Of a stretch of DNA of 64,000 nt, positions 26,364 to 34,640 are shown one piece after another. The stretch is from Halomonas sp. UBA3074. Its GTDB lineage: Bacteria; Pseudomonadota; Gammaproteobacteria; Pseudomonadales; Halomonadaceae. Position 1 is the stretch's first letter, and every line of letters begins with the position of its first letter. Under the pieces are notes generated by a model that saw only the letters and a list, made by a program, of their open reading frames with translations, searched no databases and was not told the DNA's origin. The position numbers and the translations under genes are program-made. The stretch covers positions 50,975 through 114,974 of the forward strand of contig NZ_DFBS01000003.1 in NCBI RefSeq assembly GCF_002366715.1, in the 5' to 3' direction.

Positions 26364-27371
26364 TTAATGGCGGCTGAAATAGGCCTCCATTACGGCGACT
26401 ACTTTTTCAATATCCGCATCGTTGATATCGCGATGGACGACAAAACGGGTGGCGTAAAGTAACTCAATGAGTATGCCATGCTCTTTAAGCCATGCGGCGA
26501 GTGGCTGCACATGAGCGTCGGGAAAACGAGCAAATACCATGTTGGTAGCTTGTGAGGTGATCTCGACGCCAGGCAGCTTGGCTAAGCTTTTGGCCAATAG
26601 GGTTGCACGACGGTGATCTTCACTTAAATCAGTAACGTGGTGATCCAAGGCATGCTGACAGGCGGCAGCGATAATGCCCACTTGACGCATACCACCGCCC
26701 ACCATCTTGCGTAAACGGCGCGCCTTATCAATCAGCGCTTGCGAGCCCACCAATGCCGATCCCATCGGTGTTCCCAGGCCTTTTGAAAAACACAGGGAAA
26801 CGCTATCGAAGGGCAGGCAAAGCTGCTTAAGTGATGTGTCGGTTGCGATGGCGGCATTAAACAAACGTGCGCCGTCTAGGTGCGTGGCCAATCCGCGATC
26901 CCGCGCTAGGTCGGTCGCTTTGTGCACATAGTCGGCCGAGAGCACCTTGCCGCCAATCGTGTTTTCCAGTGCCAGCAGTTTGCTGCGTGCAAAGTGAAAA
27001 TCGTCGGCTTTAATGGCAGCGCTGATTTTTTCCAATGGCAATGTGCCATCGGCGGCATTCTCAATAGGCTGTGGCTGAATGCTGCCCAAGACGGCCGCGC
27101 CACCGCCTTCATAGCGGTAGGTATGCGCTGACTGTCCAACGATGTATTCATCGCCGCGTTCACAGTGAGCCATCAGCGCCACCAGGTTACTTTGTGTGCC
27201 GCTGGGGAAAAGTAGCGCCGCCTCTTTTCCGGCTAGCTCCGCTAGATTGGCTTGAAACGCATTCACCGTTGGGTCATCGCCCCACACATCATCACCGACC
27301 GGCGCAGCCATCATGGCTTCAAGCATAGCAGGAGTGGGACGCGTTACCGTATCACTGCGTAAATCAATCAT
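26364..27371 (-). CDS. ltaE: Low-specificity L-threonine aldolase
   Basis: A 335-residue PLP enzyme that splits L-threonine or L-allo-threonine into glycine and acetaldehyde. MIDLRSDTVTRPT at the N-terminus and GDDVWGDDPTVNAF are the family's opening motifs, HLDGARLFNAA provides the cofactor-binding Asp, and SLCFSKGLGTPMGS contains the Schiff-base lysine. Length and start are standard, with AGGAG before the ATG. A stand-alone gene. Confidence 0.93.
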   Translation of the reverse strand: MIDLRSDTVTRPTPAMLEAMMAAPVGDDVWGDDPTVNAFQANLAELAGKEAALLFPSGTQSNLVALMAHCERGDEYIVGQSAHTYRYEGGGAAVLGSIQPQPIENAADGTLPLEKISAAIKADDFHFARSKLLALENTIGGKVLSADYVHKATDLARDRGLATHLDGARLFNAAIATDTSLKQLCLPFDSVSLCFSKGLGTPMGSALVGSQALIDKARRLRKMVGGGMRQVGIIAAACQHALDHHVTDLSEDHRRATLLAKSLAKLPGVEITSQATNMVFARFPDAHVQPLAAWLKEHGILIELLYATRFVVHRDINDADIEKVVAVMEAYFSRH

Positions 27372-27485
27372 GCAGAACTCCTTTTATGTGTATAGGCAAC
27401 AACTTAGATTAAATTTTTTGAGCAAGATTATAAGAACCATCTATGGTTAACAGCATACTGCATGTCACTCACACATAGGCACCCC

Positions 27486-28706
27486 ATGGATTTAAAAAGT
27501 GGCTACCCCTTTTGGGCCGTCAAGAATGGCCTGCTGAAAGCATACCCCCCGCTTGCGCGCGATCATCAATGCGATGTGGTCGTGATTGGTGGTGGTATTA
27601 CGGGGGCGTTGATTGCAGATGAGTTAAGCCGCCATGGCCATTATGTCGTGGTGCTTGAGCGTCGCGATGTGGGTTGGGGCAGTTCGGCCGCCAGCACGGC
27701 TTTATTACAATATGAAATCGATACGCATATGACCGAGCTGGCGAAGCTTTATGGCGAAGCAAATGCTCTACTCGCTTATCGCGCCTGTGCCGACGCGATC
27801 CGAGAACTCGAGGCATTGGCGGCAGGGCTGGGGGATGTGGATTTTGCCCGTCAACAAAGCCTCTATTATGCCAGTCACGAGGAGGATGTTACGGCCTTGA
27901 AAGAGGAACTGGCACTGCGCCAGAAGCACGGTTTTGATGCTACCTGGCTTGAGCGAGAAACTATTTTAGCGGAGTACGGTTTTTCAGCACCGGGCGCTAT
28001 TCTTACCCAATTAGCCGCCAGCATTGATCCCTATCGTATGGCTTATCAGCTGTTTGCCAAGCTGGTGGAGCGAGGTGGTGAGGTCTATGACCGCACAAAA
28101 ATGGAGACTATGGCGCCGGATGAAGAGGGTGTCACGCTGACCCTGACCAATGGCATCACGCTGCGTTGCCAGCATGTGGTAATGGCGGCAGGCTACGAGT
28201 CTCAATCGTGGTTGCCAGAGAGCGTGGCGATCAACCGTAGTAGCTATGCATTTATCACCGATCCGCTCCCCCCCAAAGCACTGGGTAAATTACGCCATAC
28301 CATGGTGTGGGAGTCTGCGCGGCCCTATCTCTATCTACGAACTACCTGCGATGGCCGCTTGCTTGTAGGTGGCGACGATGATGATGAAGATATCCCCCAG
28401 CGTCGCGATGCGCGGGTCGAAGAGAAAGCCCAGGGGCTGGCGAGCAAAGTAGAGGCGTTGTGGCCAAAGCTGGATATTAATCCAACGTTCTCGTGGGGCG
28501 GTACGTTTGCCGAAACCAAAGACGGATTGCCATTTTTTGGCCCCCATGAGGCGCACGGGCCCCGCGTACACTTTGCCATGGCATATGGCGGCAATGGCAT
28601 TAGCTACAGCATGATCGGTGCAAAATTACTGCGCGCACTGATCGAAGGAGAAGAGCATCCGTTGGCCGAGCTGTTTTCTTTCAAGCGACTGGCCAAAATG
28701 AACTGA
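27486..28706 (+). CDS. FAD-dependent oxidoreductase, DAO family
   Basis: A 406-residue flavoprotein. The Rossmann dinucleotide motif DVVVIGGGITGALIADEL is near residue 32, followed by ERRDVGWGSSAAST, and the C-terminal FAD-contact region is FSWGGTFAETKDGLPFFG and YGGNGISYSM. The pattern fits the D-amino acid oxidase/glycine oxidase/gamma-glutamylputrescine oxidase group. The substrate is not identifiable. The next gene downstream acetylates polyamines (speG), but there is no operon evidence that links the two. The start is uncertain: ATG 27486 or ATG 27462, both with weak ribosome sites. Confidence 0.82.
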   Translation: MDLKSGYPFWAVKNGLLKAYPPLARDHQCDVVVIGGGITGALIADELSRHGHYVVVLERRDVGWGSSAASTALLQYEIDTHMTELAKLYGEANALLAYRACADAIRELEALAAGLGDVDFARQQSLYYASHEEDVTALKEELALRQKHGFDATWLERETILAEYGFSAPGAILTQLAASIDPYRMAYQLFAKLVERGGEVYDRTKMETMAPDEEGVTLTLTNGITLRCQHVVMAAGYESQSWLPESVAINRSSYAFITDPLPPKALGKLRHTMVWESARPYLYLRTTCDGRLLVGGDDDDEDIPQRRDARVEEKAQGLASKVEALWPKLDINPTFSWGGTFAETKDGLPFFGPHEAHGPRVHFAMAYGGNGISYSMIGAKLLRALIEGEEHPLAELFSFKRLAKMN

Positions 28707-28795
28707 CTATCAGAACCTCTCTATCATCGAAAAACGAAAGCCTTACGGAAGACGTTAAACGCGCCTTAAAATTTCGCAGCGAGCTGATGAGAAGC

Positions 28796-28816
28796 GGGTA
28801 TCCTTAAGGGATACCC
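28796..28816. repeat. Hairpin in the speG leader
   Basis: GGGTATCC pairs perfectly with GGATACCC around a 5-base centre. It ends 16 bases before the speG start codon, next to the ribosome site AGAGGA. There is no T tract, so it is more likely a 5'-leader structure than a terminator for the upstream gene. Confidence 0.5.
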
Positions 28817-28832
28817 ATCAGAGTAGAGGACA

Positions 28833-29384
28833 ATGAGTCACACACTTTTTTTAAGGGCCCTGGAGCGCAACGATTTGCGCTTCGTCCACGAGCTCAATAA
28901 TAACCAGAGTATAATGTCGTACTGGTTCGAGGAGCCTTACGAGTCATTTGACGAACTGGAAGAGCTCTATAACAAACACATCCATGATAACGCCGAACGA
29001 CGCTTTGTCGCCGAAGATAGCCATGGTAACGCGATTGGTTTAGTGGAACTGATCGAGATCGATTACATCCACCGTAGTGCCGAGTTCCAAATCATTATTA
29101 CTCCCGATCATCAGGGTAAAGGGTTCGCCCGTTCCTTGATCCGCCAAGCCTTACATTACTCCTTCACCATCCTAAACCTACACAAGGTATACCTCATCGT
29201 GGCGGTGGAGAACGTTAAAGCGATTCATCTCTACGAGGAGAGTGGGTTTATTGAAGAGGGGCATCTAGTGCAGGAGTTCTTTATTAATGGCCGGTACCGT
29301 GATGTGAAGCGCATGTATATCCTGCAGAACACCTACCTCGACCAATTAGGCAGTGTTGATACGCCCGAATTTAACTGGTTGTAA
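28833..29384 (+). CDS. speG: Spermidine N(1)-acetyltransferase
   Basis: A 183-residue GNAT enzyme closely following E. coli SpeG: LRALERNDLRFVHELNNN, SYWFEEPYESF (polyamine allosteric region), YNKHIHD, ERRFVAED, EFQIIITPDHQGKG (acetyl-CoA loop), ILNLHKVYLIV and HEFFINGRYR-like EFFINGRYRD. It transfers acetyl from acetyl-CoA to spermidine or spermine, lowering polyamine toxicity. AGAGGA precedes the ATG. A perfect leader hairpin sits just upstream. Confidence 0.95.
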   Translation: MSHTLFLRALERNDLRFVHELNNNQSIMSYWFEEPYESFDELEELYNKHIHDNAERRFVAEDSHGNAIGLVELIEIDYIHRSAEFQIIITPDHQGKGFARSLIRQALHYSFTILNLHKVYLIVAVENVKAIHLYEESGFIEEGHLVQEFFINGRYRDVKRMYILQNTYLDQLGSVDTPEFNWL

Positions 29385-29401
29385 ACCTAGTTAATATTGA
29401 G

Positions 29402-29432
29402 GAATACCACGCCTCGCTGAGGCGTGGTATTC
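29402..29432. terminator. Hairpin between speG and the first microprotein gene
   Basis: A perfect 14-bp stem (GAATACCACGCCTC with GAGGCGTGGTATTC) closes a 3-base loop, 17 bases after the speG stop and between convergent genes. No strong T tract is present on either side. Confidence 0.65.
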
Positions 29433-29494
29433 ATGTCACCGAGTGCTAAGGATTTGTTCTTGAAACCTTAGCAGGCCTTAATCTCTCTAGAAAT

Positions 29495-29611
29495 TTAGCC
29501 CAGGTAAGCCTTGATCGCATCAAGCGCCGCCCGCTGTTGCAGAGCGCGCTGGCCCCATACTTCCAAGATGTCAGCTTCCATGGTGGGTCGTTGATTCACT
29601 GAGTGCTGCAT
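29495..29611 (-). CDS. Microprotein A, paralogue of microprotein B
   Basis: A 38-residue frame with a strong ribosome site (AAGGAG, eight bases before the ATG at 29611). The C-terminal half ILEVWGQRALQQRAALDAIK followed by AYLG aligns with the neighbouring frame at 29919-30032 (VLEFWSLNAQWHRAAAEALK, then AYLG): about 12 of the last 27 residues are identical with no gaps. It has an amphipathic helical look and no signal or membrane segment. Two adjacent copies with good ribosome sites argue that both are real. No known family was recognised. Confidence 0.65.
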   Translation of the reverse strand: MQHSVNQRPTMEADILEVWGQRALQQRAALDAIKAYLG

Positions 29612-29854
29612 GGCGTCTACTCCTTTTTTGGCAAGGGAAGGGGAAAGAGGTCGTTAATCAGCGCCTATTTTTGTACAAGCATTGAATTGTGCGGCGCAGT
29701 ATTTTAGCTGTGGATAATGATCATAAGGGCTTTCGCGCGATTCAGGTAGCCCAAAAGATGTAGGTGATTTGCCATTTTGTGTAAGCATAGGCTTACAATT
29801 AGCCTGCTAGCAACCTTATCTATATGAATGGAAAAGATTTTCATAAAATTAAAA

Positions 29855-29876
29855 AAGCCGGGGTCGACCCCGGCTT
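29855..29876 (-). terminator. Intrinsic terminator of microprotein B
   Basis: AAGCCGGGG pairs perfectly with CCCCGGCTT around TCGA. On the minus strand a run of T residues follows directly (complement of the A run at 29851-29856), 43 bases after the microprotein stop. It defines a very short monocistronic mRNA. Confidence 0.85.
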
Positions 29877-29918
29877 CGGTCACTATCTTTTAGTCTAACG
29901 GTAATAAAAGCACCTGAT

Positions 29919-30032
29919 TCAGCCTAAATAGGCTTTCAGCGCTTCGGCTGCGGCACGATGCCATTGGGCGTTCAAGCTCCAGAACTCTAGAACTTCACTA
30001 TCGCGTGCAGGGGATGTTATTAAAAACGTCAT
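29919..30032 (-). CDS. Microprotein B, paralogue of microprotein A
   Basis: A 37-residue frame whose ATG at 30032 follows the strong ribosome site AGGAGG; a longer open frame exists upstream but lacks one. The second half matches microprotein A (E-VLE-W, A-x3-RAA, KAYLG end). It is rich in Trp, Leu and Ala and probably helical. Its own intrinsic terminator at 29855 and dedicated ribosome site make it a compact stand-alone gene. The function is unknown. Confidence 0.7.
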   Translation of the reverse strand: MTFLITSPARDSEVLEFWSLNAQWHRAAAEALKAYLG

Positions 30033-30181
30033 TATGTGGTCCTCCTGTGGGACTACATTTTCAGTATAGTGCTTTTTTGTTGCGATGCAGCATAATTGTT
30101 GTTTGATAGACGTATGGACCGTACAGAAGGCATAAAGTGAAGTGTGGTATGTTGATAGCCGACTAATAATAACCCTCGTAA

Positions 30182-31003
30182 ATGCCAATGACTGACTTCA
30201 CTTCTTCGCCGGTGACGGCTCATGATGACCTGATCGATACTCAAGGTGGGCGATTATTCGTACGCCGTTGGCAGCCTGCCAATGTGGTGAACGCAGATGC
30301 AAGCCCGATTGTATTGCTGCATGACTCGCTAGGCTGCGTTGCGCTATGGCGTAGTTTCCCAGCGGCGCTGTGTGCTGCCACACGACGCCGTGTGATTGCT
30401 TATGACCGTCTCGGCTTCGGCCGGTCTGATGCGAATCACGACACACTACCGCTGACCTTTATCGATGACGAGCCAACGCAAGGGTTCGCTGCACTTCGTA
30501 ACGCCTTGGGGATAAATCGCTTTATCGCGCTGGGGCATAGCGTAGGCGGCTGTATGGCCGTTCATTGCGCGGGTACTTATGCAGAGGCGTGCGACGGGTT
30601 AATTACGCTCTCTGCTCAAGCGTTTAATGAACCACGGACGCGTAGCGGTATTGTGGAGGCCAAAGCGCTGTTTCAGGCACCTGAACAGCGCGCCAAGTTG
30701 GAAAAGTATCATGGCGATAAAGCCTGTTGGGTACTCACTGCCTGGACGGAAACTTGGTTAAATCCAGCGTTTAAACACTGGTCATTAACGTCAGCATTGG
30801 AGCAAGTGACGTGCCCCAGTTTAGTGATTCATGGCGAGAAAGATGAGTATGGTTCGCTTCGTCAGCCAGAACGTATCGTCCGCTATATGAACGGTCCTGC
30901 ACATTGCGAAATTCTACCCAATATTCACCATGTCCCTCATCGTGAGAGTGAAGCCAGGGTAGTGGAGCTGGTCAGCGTTTTTATTGCACGTCATGAACGC
31001 TAG
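30182..31003 (+). CDS. Alpha/beta hydrolase
   Basis: A 273-residue alpha/beta-fold protein. The nucleophile elbow is GHSVGG near residue 121, the oxyanion region LLHDSLGC near 47, the acid region HGEKDEYGS near 219, and the catalytic His lies in NIHHVPHRE near 251. YDRLGFGRSD is typical of the family. It is a cytoplasmic esterase- or lactonase-like enzyme of unknown substrate. The start is uncertain between ATG 30182 and ATG 30188; neither has a good ribosome site. The phosphoesterase gene follows after 31 bases. Confidence 0.82.
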   Translation: MPMTDFTSSPVTAHDDLIDTQGGRLFVRRWQPANVVNADASPIVLLHDSLGCVALWRSFPAALCAATRRRVIAYDRLGFGRSDANHDTLPLTFIDDEPTQGFAALRNALGINRFIALGHSVGGCMAVHCAGTYAEACDGLITLSAQAFNEPRTRSGIVEAKALFQAPEQRAKLEKYHGDKACWVLTAWTETWLNPAFKHWSLTSALEQVTCPSLVIHGEKDEYGSLRQPERIVRYMNGPAHCEILPNIHHVPHRESEARVVELVSVFIARHER

Positions 31004-31034
31004 TCAATCATGCTGAATCGACACAAGGACCCCT

Positions 31035-31796
31035 ATGCGTTTGCGTATTTTATCTGACTTACATCTAGAGTTTTTTGACGGTCATCGCGACCTGCCTGAC
31101 GTCGATGCCGATGTGGTGATTCTAGCGGGTGATATCCATCGAGAGAGCGAAGGGCTTGCCTGGGCGCGTCACCGATTCCCGGACATACCGATTATATATG
31201 TACCCGGCAACCATGAATTCTACGGCACCTGCCTGCCACAGCTGCGTGAAGCATTGGCGGTAGAAGCTGAACGCTTCGATATCGAGTTGTTGGATAATCG
31301 CGCGATTACCCTCGGCGGTGTTCGCTTTTATGGCACCACCCTATGGACAGATTTTGCGCTCTACGCAGACGACCCGACCAAAGACCCTGCCCACACTGTG
31401 TCTAAAGCGCTGCGTTATATGCCTGATTTTAAGATAGTTCAATCATCGCCAGGCGTGACCTTGACGCCTCAAATGAGCCAGCAGTTGCATACCGAGGCAC
31501 TCACTTGGCTCAAAGCCGAGCTGGCCCAGCCATTTGATGGTCCCAACGTAGTCATAAGCCACCACGCGCCCCTGCATGACTGTATTCCCGATCAATATTT
31601 GGGCGACGCACTTTCCCCAGCTTTTGCCTCACACCTGCCTCAGCTAATGGGCAAAATGGACATATGGGTGCATGGGCACGTCCATGAGCCTGTCGATTTA
31701 GTGCGTAATGGTACCCGTATCATCGCCAACCCTGGCGGTTATCCTGATGAGTTCACTCCTGAATTGTTTAAGCCTGATTGGGTGATTGATATTTAA
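31035..31796 (+). CDS. Metallophosphoesterase, calcineurin-like
   Basis: A 253-residue phosphoesterase with the five-motif two-metal centre: SDLHLEF (D-x-H), LAGDIHR (G-D-x-H variant), PGNHEFY (G-N-H-E), SHHAPLH and HGHVHEP. It should hydrolyse a phosphomonoester or diester. The substrate is unknown. Possibly co-transcribed with the hydrolase upstream. AAGGA precedes the ATG. Confidence 0.85.
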   Translation: MRLRILSDLHLEFFDGHRDLPDVDADVVILAGDIHRESEGLAWARHRFPDIPIIYVPGNHEFYGTCLPQLREALAVEAERFDIELLDNRAITLGGVRFYGTTLWTDFALYADDPTKDPAHTVSKALRYMPDFKIVQSSPGVTLTPQMSQQLHTEALTWLKAELAQPFDGPNVVISHHAPLHDCIPDQYLGDALSPAFASHLPQLMGKMDIWVHGHVHEPVDLVRNGTRIIANPGGYPDEFTPELFKPDWVIDI

Positions 31797-31933
31797 AATA
31801 TATATTATTTCAATGAGTTGCGTATTTATTATGGCAATTTCGTGTAGCTACTTAGAGATTCTAAGGAGTTCTACTTTGGTTTAATTTTCGCGACTTTCAC
31901 TTGCGCCATATCGACGCGATACTTATCTTTCTA

Positions 31934-31953
31934 GTTGTATGATGTATTACATA
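31934..31953. promoter_or_regulatory. Candidate GntR operator upstream of kdgD
   Basis: GTTGTATGATGTATTACATA contains TGTA-N8-TACA and matches the palindrome in front of the gntR gene (38840-38859) at 15 of 20 positions. It lies 66 bases before the kdgD ribosome site in an AT-rich promoter region (31797-32018) that otherwise holds no gene. Confidence 0.6.
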
Positions 31954-32018
31954 AGATGTTGGCCAGATGATGGCGTCTGTTCATTCAATGGTCAGCGCAT
32001 TTACAAAGAGGGCGCAAT

Positions 32019-32939
32019 GTGACGTTTTCAAGAGAAGCAGTAACCAACGCCATCGGTGATGGTTTGCTATCGTTTCCCATCACGGACTTCGATAGTCAGG
32101 GCCGTTTTGATGAAGCGAGTTATCGCAAACGGCTTGAATGGTTTATTAGCCATGAAATTTCAGCCGTCTTCGTTGCAGGCGGCACAGGCGAGTTTTTCAG
32201 TCTTTCGCTTGATGAGTATCGTGACATTGTGCGGGTCGCTGTCGAGGTGATCGACGGGCGTTTGCCAGTCATTGCCAGTGCAGGCTTGAGCGTAGAGACC
32301 GGCAAAGCTTTTGCAAAAGCAGCGGAAGAGGCGGGGGCAGACGGCATCCTCTTAATGCCTCCCTACCTTACCGAGTGTCCACAAGACGGTTTGGTTGAGT
32401 ATGCTCGCCAGATTTGTGATGCCACCGACATCAATGTGATTTATTACAACCGCGGTAACGGTATTTTGAACGCCTCTTCGGTGCAGCAACTCGCCGACCA
32501 CTGTCCTAATTTGGTGGGGCTAAAAGATGGTAAAGGGGATATTCAGGCGTTAAACACAATCATTAAAACCGTGGGTGACCGCTTAGTGTATATCGGTGGT
32601 GTGCCCACGGCAGAAATTTTTGCCGAAGCCTATGTCTCGATCGGTGTGAATACCTATTCGTCAGCCGTTTTCAACTTCGTACCGGAAATGGCCGTCATGT
32701 TTTACAAGGAGTTGCGTAAGGGAAATAAAGACGTGGTGAAGCAGGTCACCAACGACTTCTTTATTCCTTTTGTGAATCTCAGGGATCGAAAAGCAGGCTA
32801 TGCCGTTAGCCTTATCAAAGCAGGTGCTGAAATCGTAGGTAGGCCTGCCGGTAGTGTTCGCGCACCGCTGGCAATGCCGACCAGCGATGAATGTCAGACA
32901 CTTGAAGCCCTAATCCATGTAGCAAAAAAACACTCATAA
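32019..32939 (+). CDS. kdgD: 5-dehydro-4-deoxyglucarate dehydratase
   Basis: A 306-residue member of the DHDPS/NAL class I aldolase superfamily. Signature segments are GGTGEFFSLSLDEY, MPPYL, IYYNRGNGIL (catalytic Tyr) and NLVGLKDGKGD (Schiff-base Lys near residue 170). The GEFFSL wording and neighbours identify KdgD (EC 4.2.1.41), which dehydrates and decarboxylates 5-keto-4-deoxyglucarate to alpha-ketoglutarate semialdehyde. GTG is the start: AAAGAGGG lies six bases upstream, and the overlapping ATG would run straight into a stop. First gene of a likely eight-gene unit reaching to 41244. Confidence 0.93.
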   Translation: MTFSREAVTNAIGDGLLSFPITDFDSQGRFDEASYRKRLEWFISHEISAVFVAGGTGEFFSLSLDEYRDIVRVAVEVIDGRLPVIASAGLSVETGKAFAKAAEEAGADGILLMPPYLTECPQDGLVEYARQICDATDINVIYYNRGNGILNASSVQQLADHCPNLVGLKDGKGDIQALNTIIKTVGDRLVYIGGVPTAEIFAEAYVSIGVNTYSSAVFNFVPEMAVMFYKELRKGNKDVVKQVTNDFFIPFVNLRDRKAGYAVSLIKAGAEIVGRPAGSVRAPLAMPTSDECQTLEALIHVAKKHS

Positions 32940-32998
32940 ATATTCACCCTATCAACCAGCATTAATAAATTAACGCCAATAATAAGAGGATGTTAGAC

Positions 32999-34024
32999 AT
33001 GCTTACACATAACAACTGCATGAAAGCCAGCTTTATCAAAGGTCGCACCTTAAAGACGTTAGCCCCCATCGCCAGCGTGGCTGCATTAGTCGCCATAGCG
33101 CTACCTGCGCAAGCTGAAGACTGGCGTGGTTGGAATATTCACCCTGACGGTTACCCTAACACCACTGCTTTAGAAGAGTTTGCCGACGCCGTGGCGGAGC
33201 AAACGGAAGGGCGCGTTAACCCACGTGTTTACAACAATGCGGTACTGGGGGATCAGTCCGACGCTATCGAGCAAACCCGCAACGGGGCGCTGGATTTTGC
33301 CAATTTTAATATGGGCCCGATGGGGCCGATCGTTCCAGAAACCAATGTGTTCTCTTTACCCTTCCTGTTCAATGACGTTGAACATATGCACAAGGTAATG
33401 GACGGTGAAATTGGTGAGCGCTTCGCTGATGCGCTAGAAGATAAAGGCTTGGTGGTGCTTTCCTGGTTCGATTCAGGTGCCCGCAGTATTTATAACACCC
33501 AGCGCCCTATCAAAACGCCTGAAGATGTCGAAGGTTTAAAGATCCGAGTAATGAATAACGATCTTTACGTCGACATGATTGCCGCCATGGGCGGTAATGC
33601 TACGCCGATGTCTTACGGCGAGGTGTACCAAAGCTTAACCACCGGCGTACTTGATGGGGCTGAAAATAATTATCCCTCTTTTGAATCAAGCAATCACTAT
33701 GAAGCAACGGGTTACTACTCGTTAACTGAGCACTTGATCATCCCCGAGTGTTTGTGCGTGGCTAAATCCAGCTGGGAGGAACTCTCGGAAGAAGACCAAA
33801 AAATTGTTCGTGAAGTAGCCGAAGAGGCCTCCACACGTCAACGTGAGCTATGGGTGGAAAGCTCCGAAGAGAGTCGTCAGATTGTTCTCGATTATGGTGT
33901 TGAGATTAACGAAGTAGACGATAAAGCCGCCTTCCAGACACTTATGGAGCCTATGTATGAGGAATTTATCGCCAATAACCCTGGCACGGGTGAGCTAATC
34001 GAGGAAATTCGCGCCACCGAGTAA
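32999..34024 (+). CDS. TRAP transporter solute-binding protein (DctP family)
   Basis: A 341-residue periplasmic receptor with signal peptide (cleavage near PAQA/EDW). Typical DctP landmarks follow: FADAVAEQTEGRVNPRVYNNAVLGDQSDAIEQ, the carboxylate-binding Arg region GLKIRVMNN, and GEVYQSLTTGVLDGAENNYPSF. The cargo is expected to be a hexuronate or aldarate, judged from the enzymes around it. ATG 32999 is chosen with AAGAGGA nine bases upstream; ATG 32990 directly abuts that site. Confidence 0.92.
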   Translation: MLTHNNCMKASFIKGRTLKTLAPIASVAALVAIALPAQAEDWRGWNIHPDGYPNTTALEEFADAVAEQTEGRVNPRVYNNAVLGDQSDAIEQTRNGALDFANFNMGPMGPIVPETNVFSLPFLFNDVEHMHKVMDGEIGERFADALEDKGLVVLSWFDSGARSIYNTQRPIKTPEDVEGLKIRVMNNDLYVDMIAAMGGNATPMSYGEVYQSLTTGVLDGAENNYPSFESSNHYEATGYYSLTEHLIIPECLCVAKSSWEELSEEDQKIVREVAEEASTRQRELWVESSEESRQIVLDYGVEINEVDDKAAFQTLMEPMYEEFIANNPGTGELIEEIRATE

Positions 34025-34100
34025 TACTGACACCCATAAGCTTCCGGCAGTTAGCTAGAGGTTATGTAGTCGCTGTCGGAAGTTAAAAAGGAAATGTGCC

Positions 34101-34637
34101 GTGAGTATCGAACTTGAATCGTCCGTCGATAAAGAAGACGCAGAACATAGCGGCTCACTGAATCGAATTTTAGATAGTGTTGCCAGTTTATGCATCCTGG
34201 TGGCGGGTATTTTGTTAGTTGCCTTGATTGCTATCTTTGGATGGTTAGTCTTTGGCAGGTATGTCCTTAACAATACCCCTACGTGGGTTGAACAGGCCTC
34301 GCTAGTGTTGGTGGTGTATATCACCTGTTTAGGCGCAGCGGCAGGTGTCAGACATCATAGCCATCTTAATATCGATTTTATACGCGAGAGTTTTAGCGGT
34401 TCTTTACGTAGCTTAATGCATCACCTTGCTGACCTTTTTATTCTTTCCTTTGGCGGATTTATGGCCTTTCAGGGGTGGACGCTCGTTATGTCAAACCTGA
34501 ACCGAGCTATCCCGATGATAGGATTATCAGAAAGTTGGCGTGCAGCTCCCCTGGTAATATGTGGTGTGTTAATCATGCTTTTTGCAGCCTCTGATATAAC
34601 ACAGCGCTTAATGACTCGAAAAGTTAAGAGGGTATAA
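34101..34637 (+). CDS. TRAP transporter small permease (DctQ family)
   Basis: A 178-residue four-helix membrane protein of the DctQ type: FGWLVFGRYVLNNTPTWVEQASLVLVVYITCLGAA spans helices 1-2 with the family's W-x-E pattern, and SESWRAAPLVICGVLIML lies near the end. It begins with GTG preceded by AAAAGGAA. It pairs with the large permease that starts three bases after its stop. The N-terminal 30 residues are acidic and cytoplasmic. Confidence 0.9.
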   Translation: MSIELESSVDKEDAEHSGSLNRILDSVASLCILVAGILLVALIAIFGWLVFGRYVLNNTPTWVEQASLVLVVYITCLGAAAGVRHHSHLNIDFIRESFSGSLRSLMHHLADLFILSFGGFMAFQGWTLVMSNLNRAIPMIGLSESWRAAPLVICGVLIMLFAASDITQRLMTRKVKRV

Positions 34638-34640
34638 ACG

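Noticed and set aside
29919..30188. An 89-codon version of microprotein B
   Set aside because: The extra 52 codons lack a ribosome site and overlap the start of the divergent hydrolase gene, while AGGAGG sits exactly before the short form.
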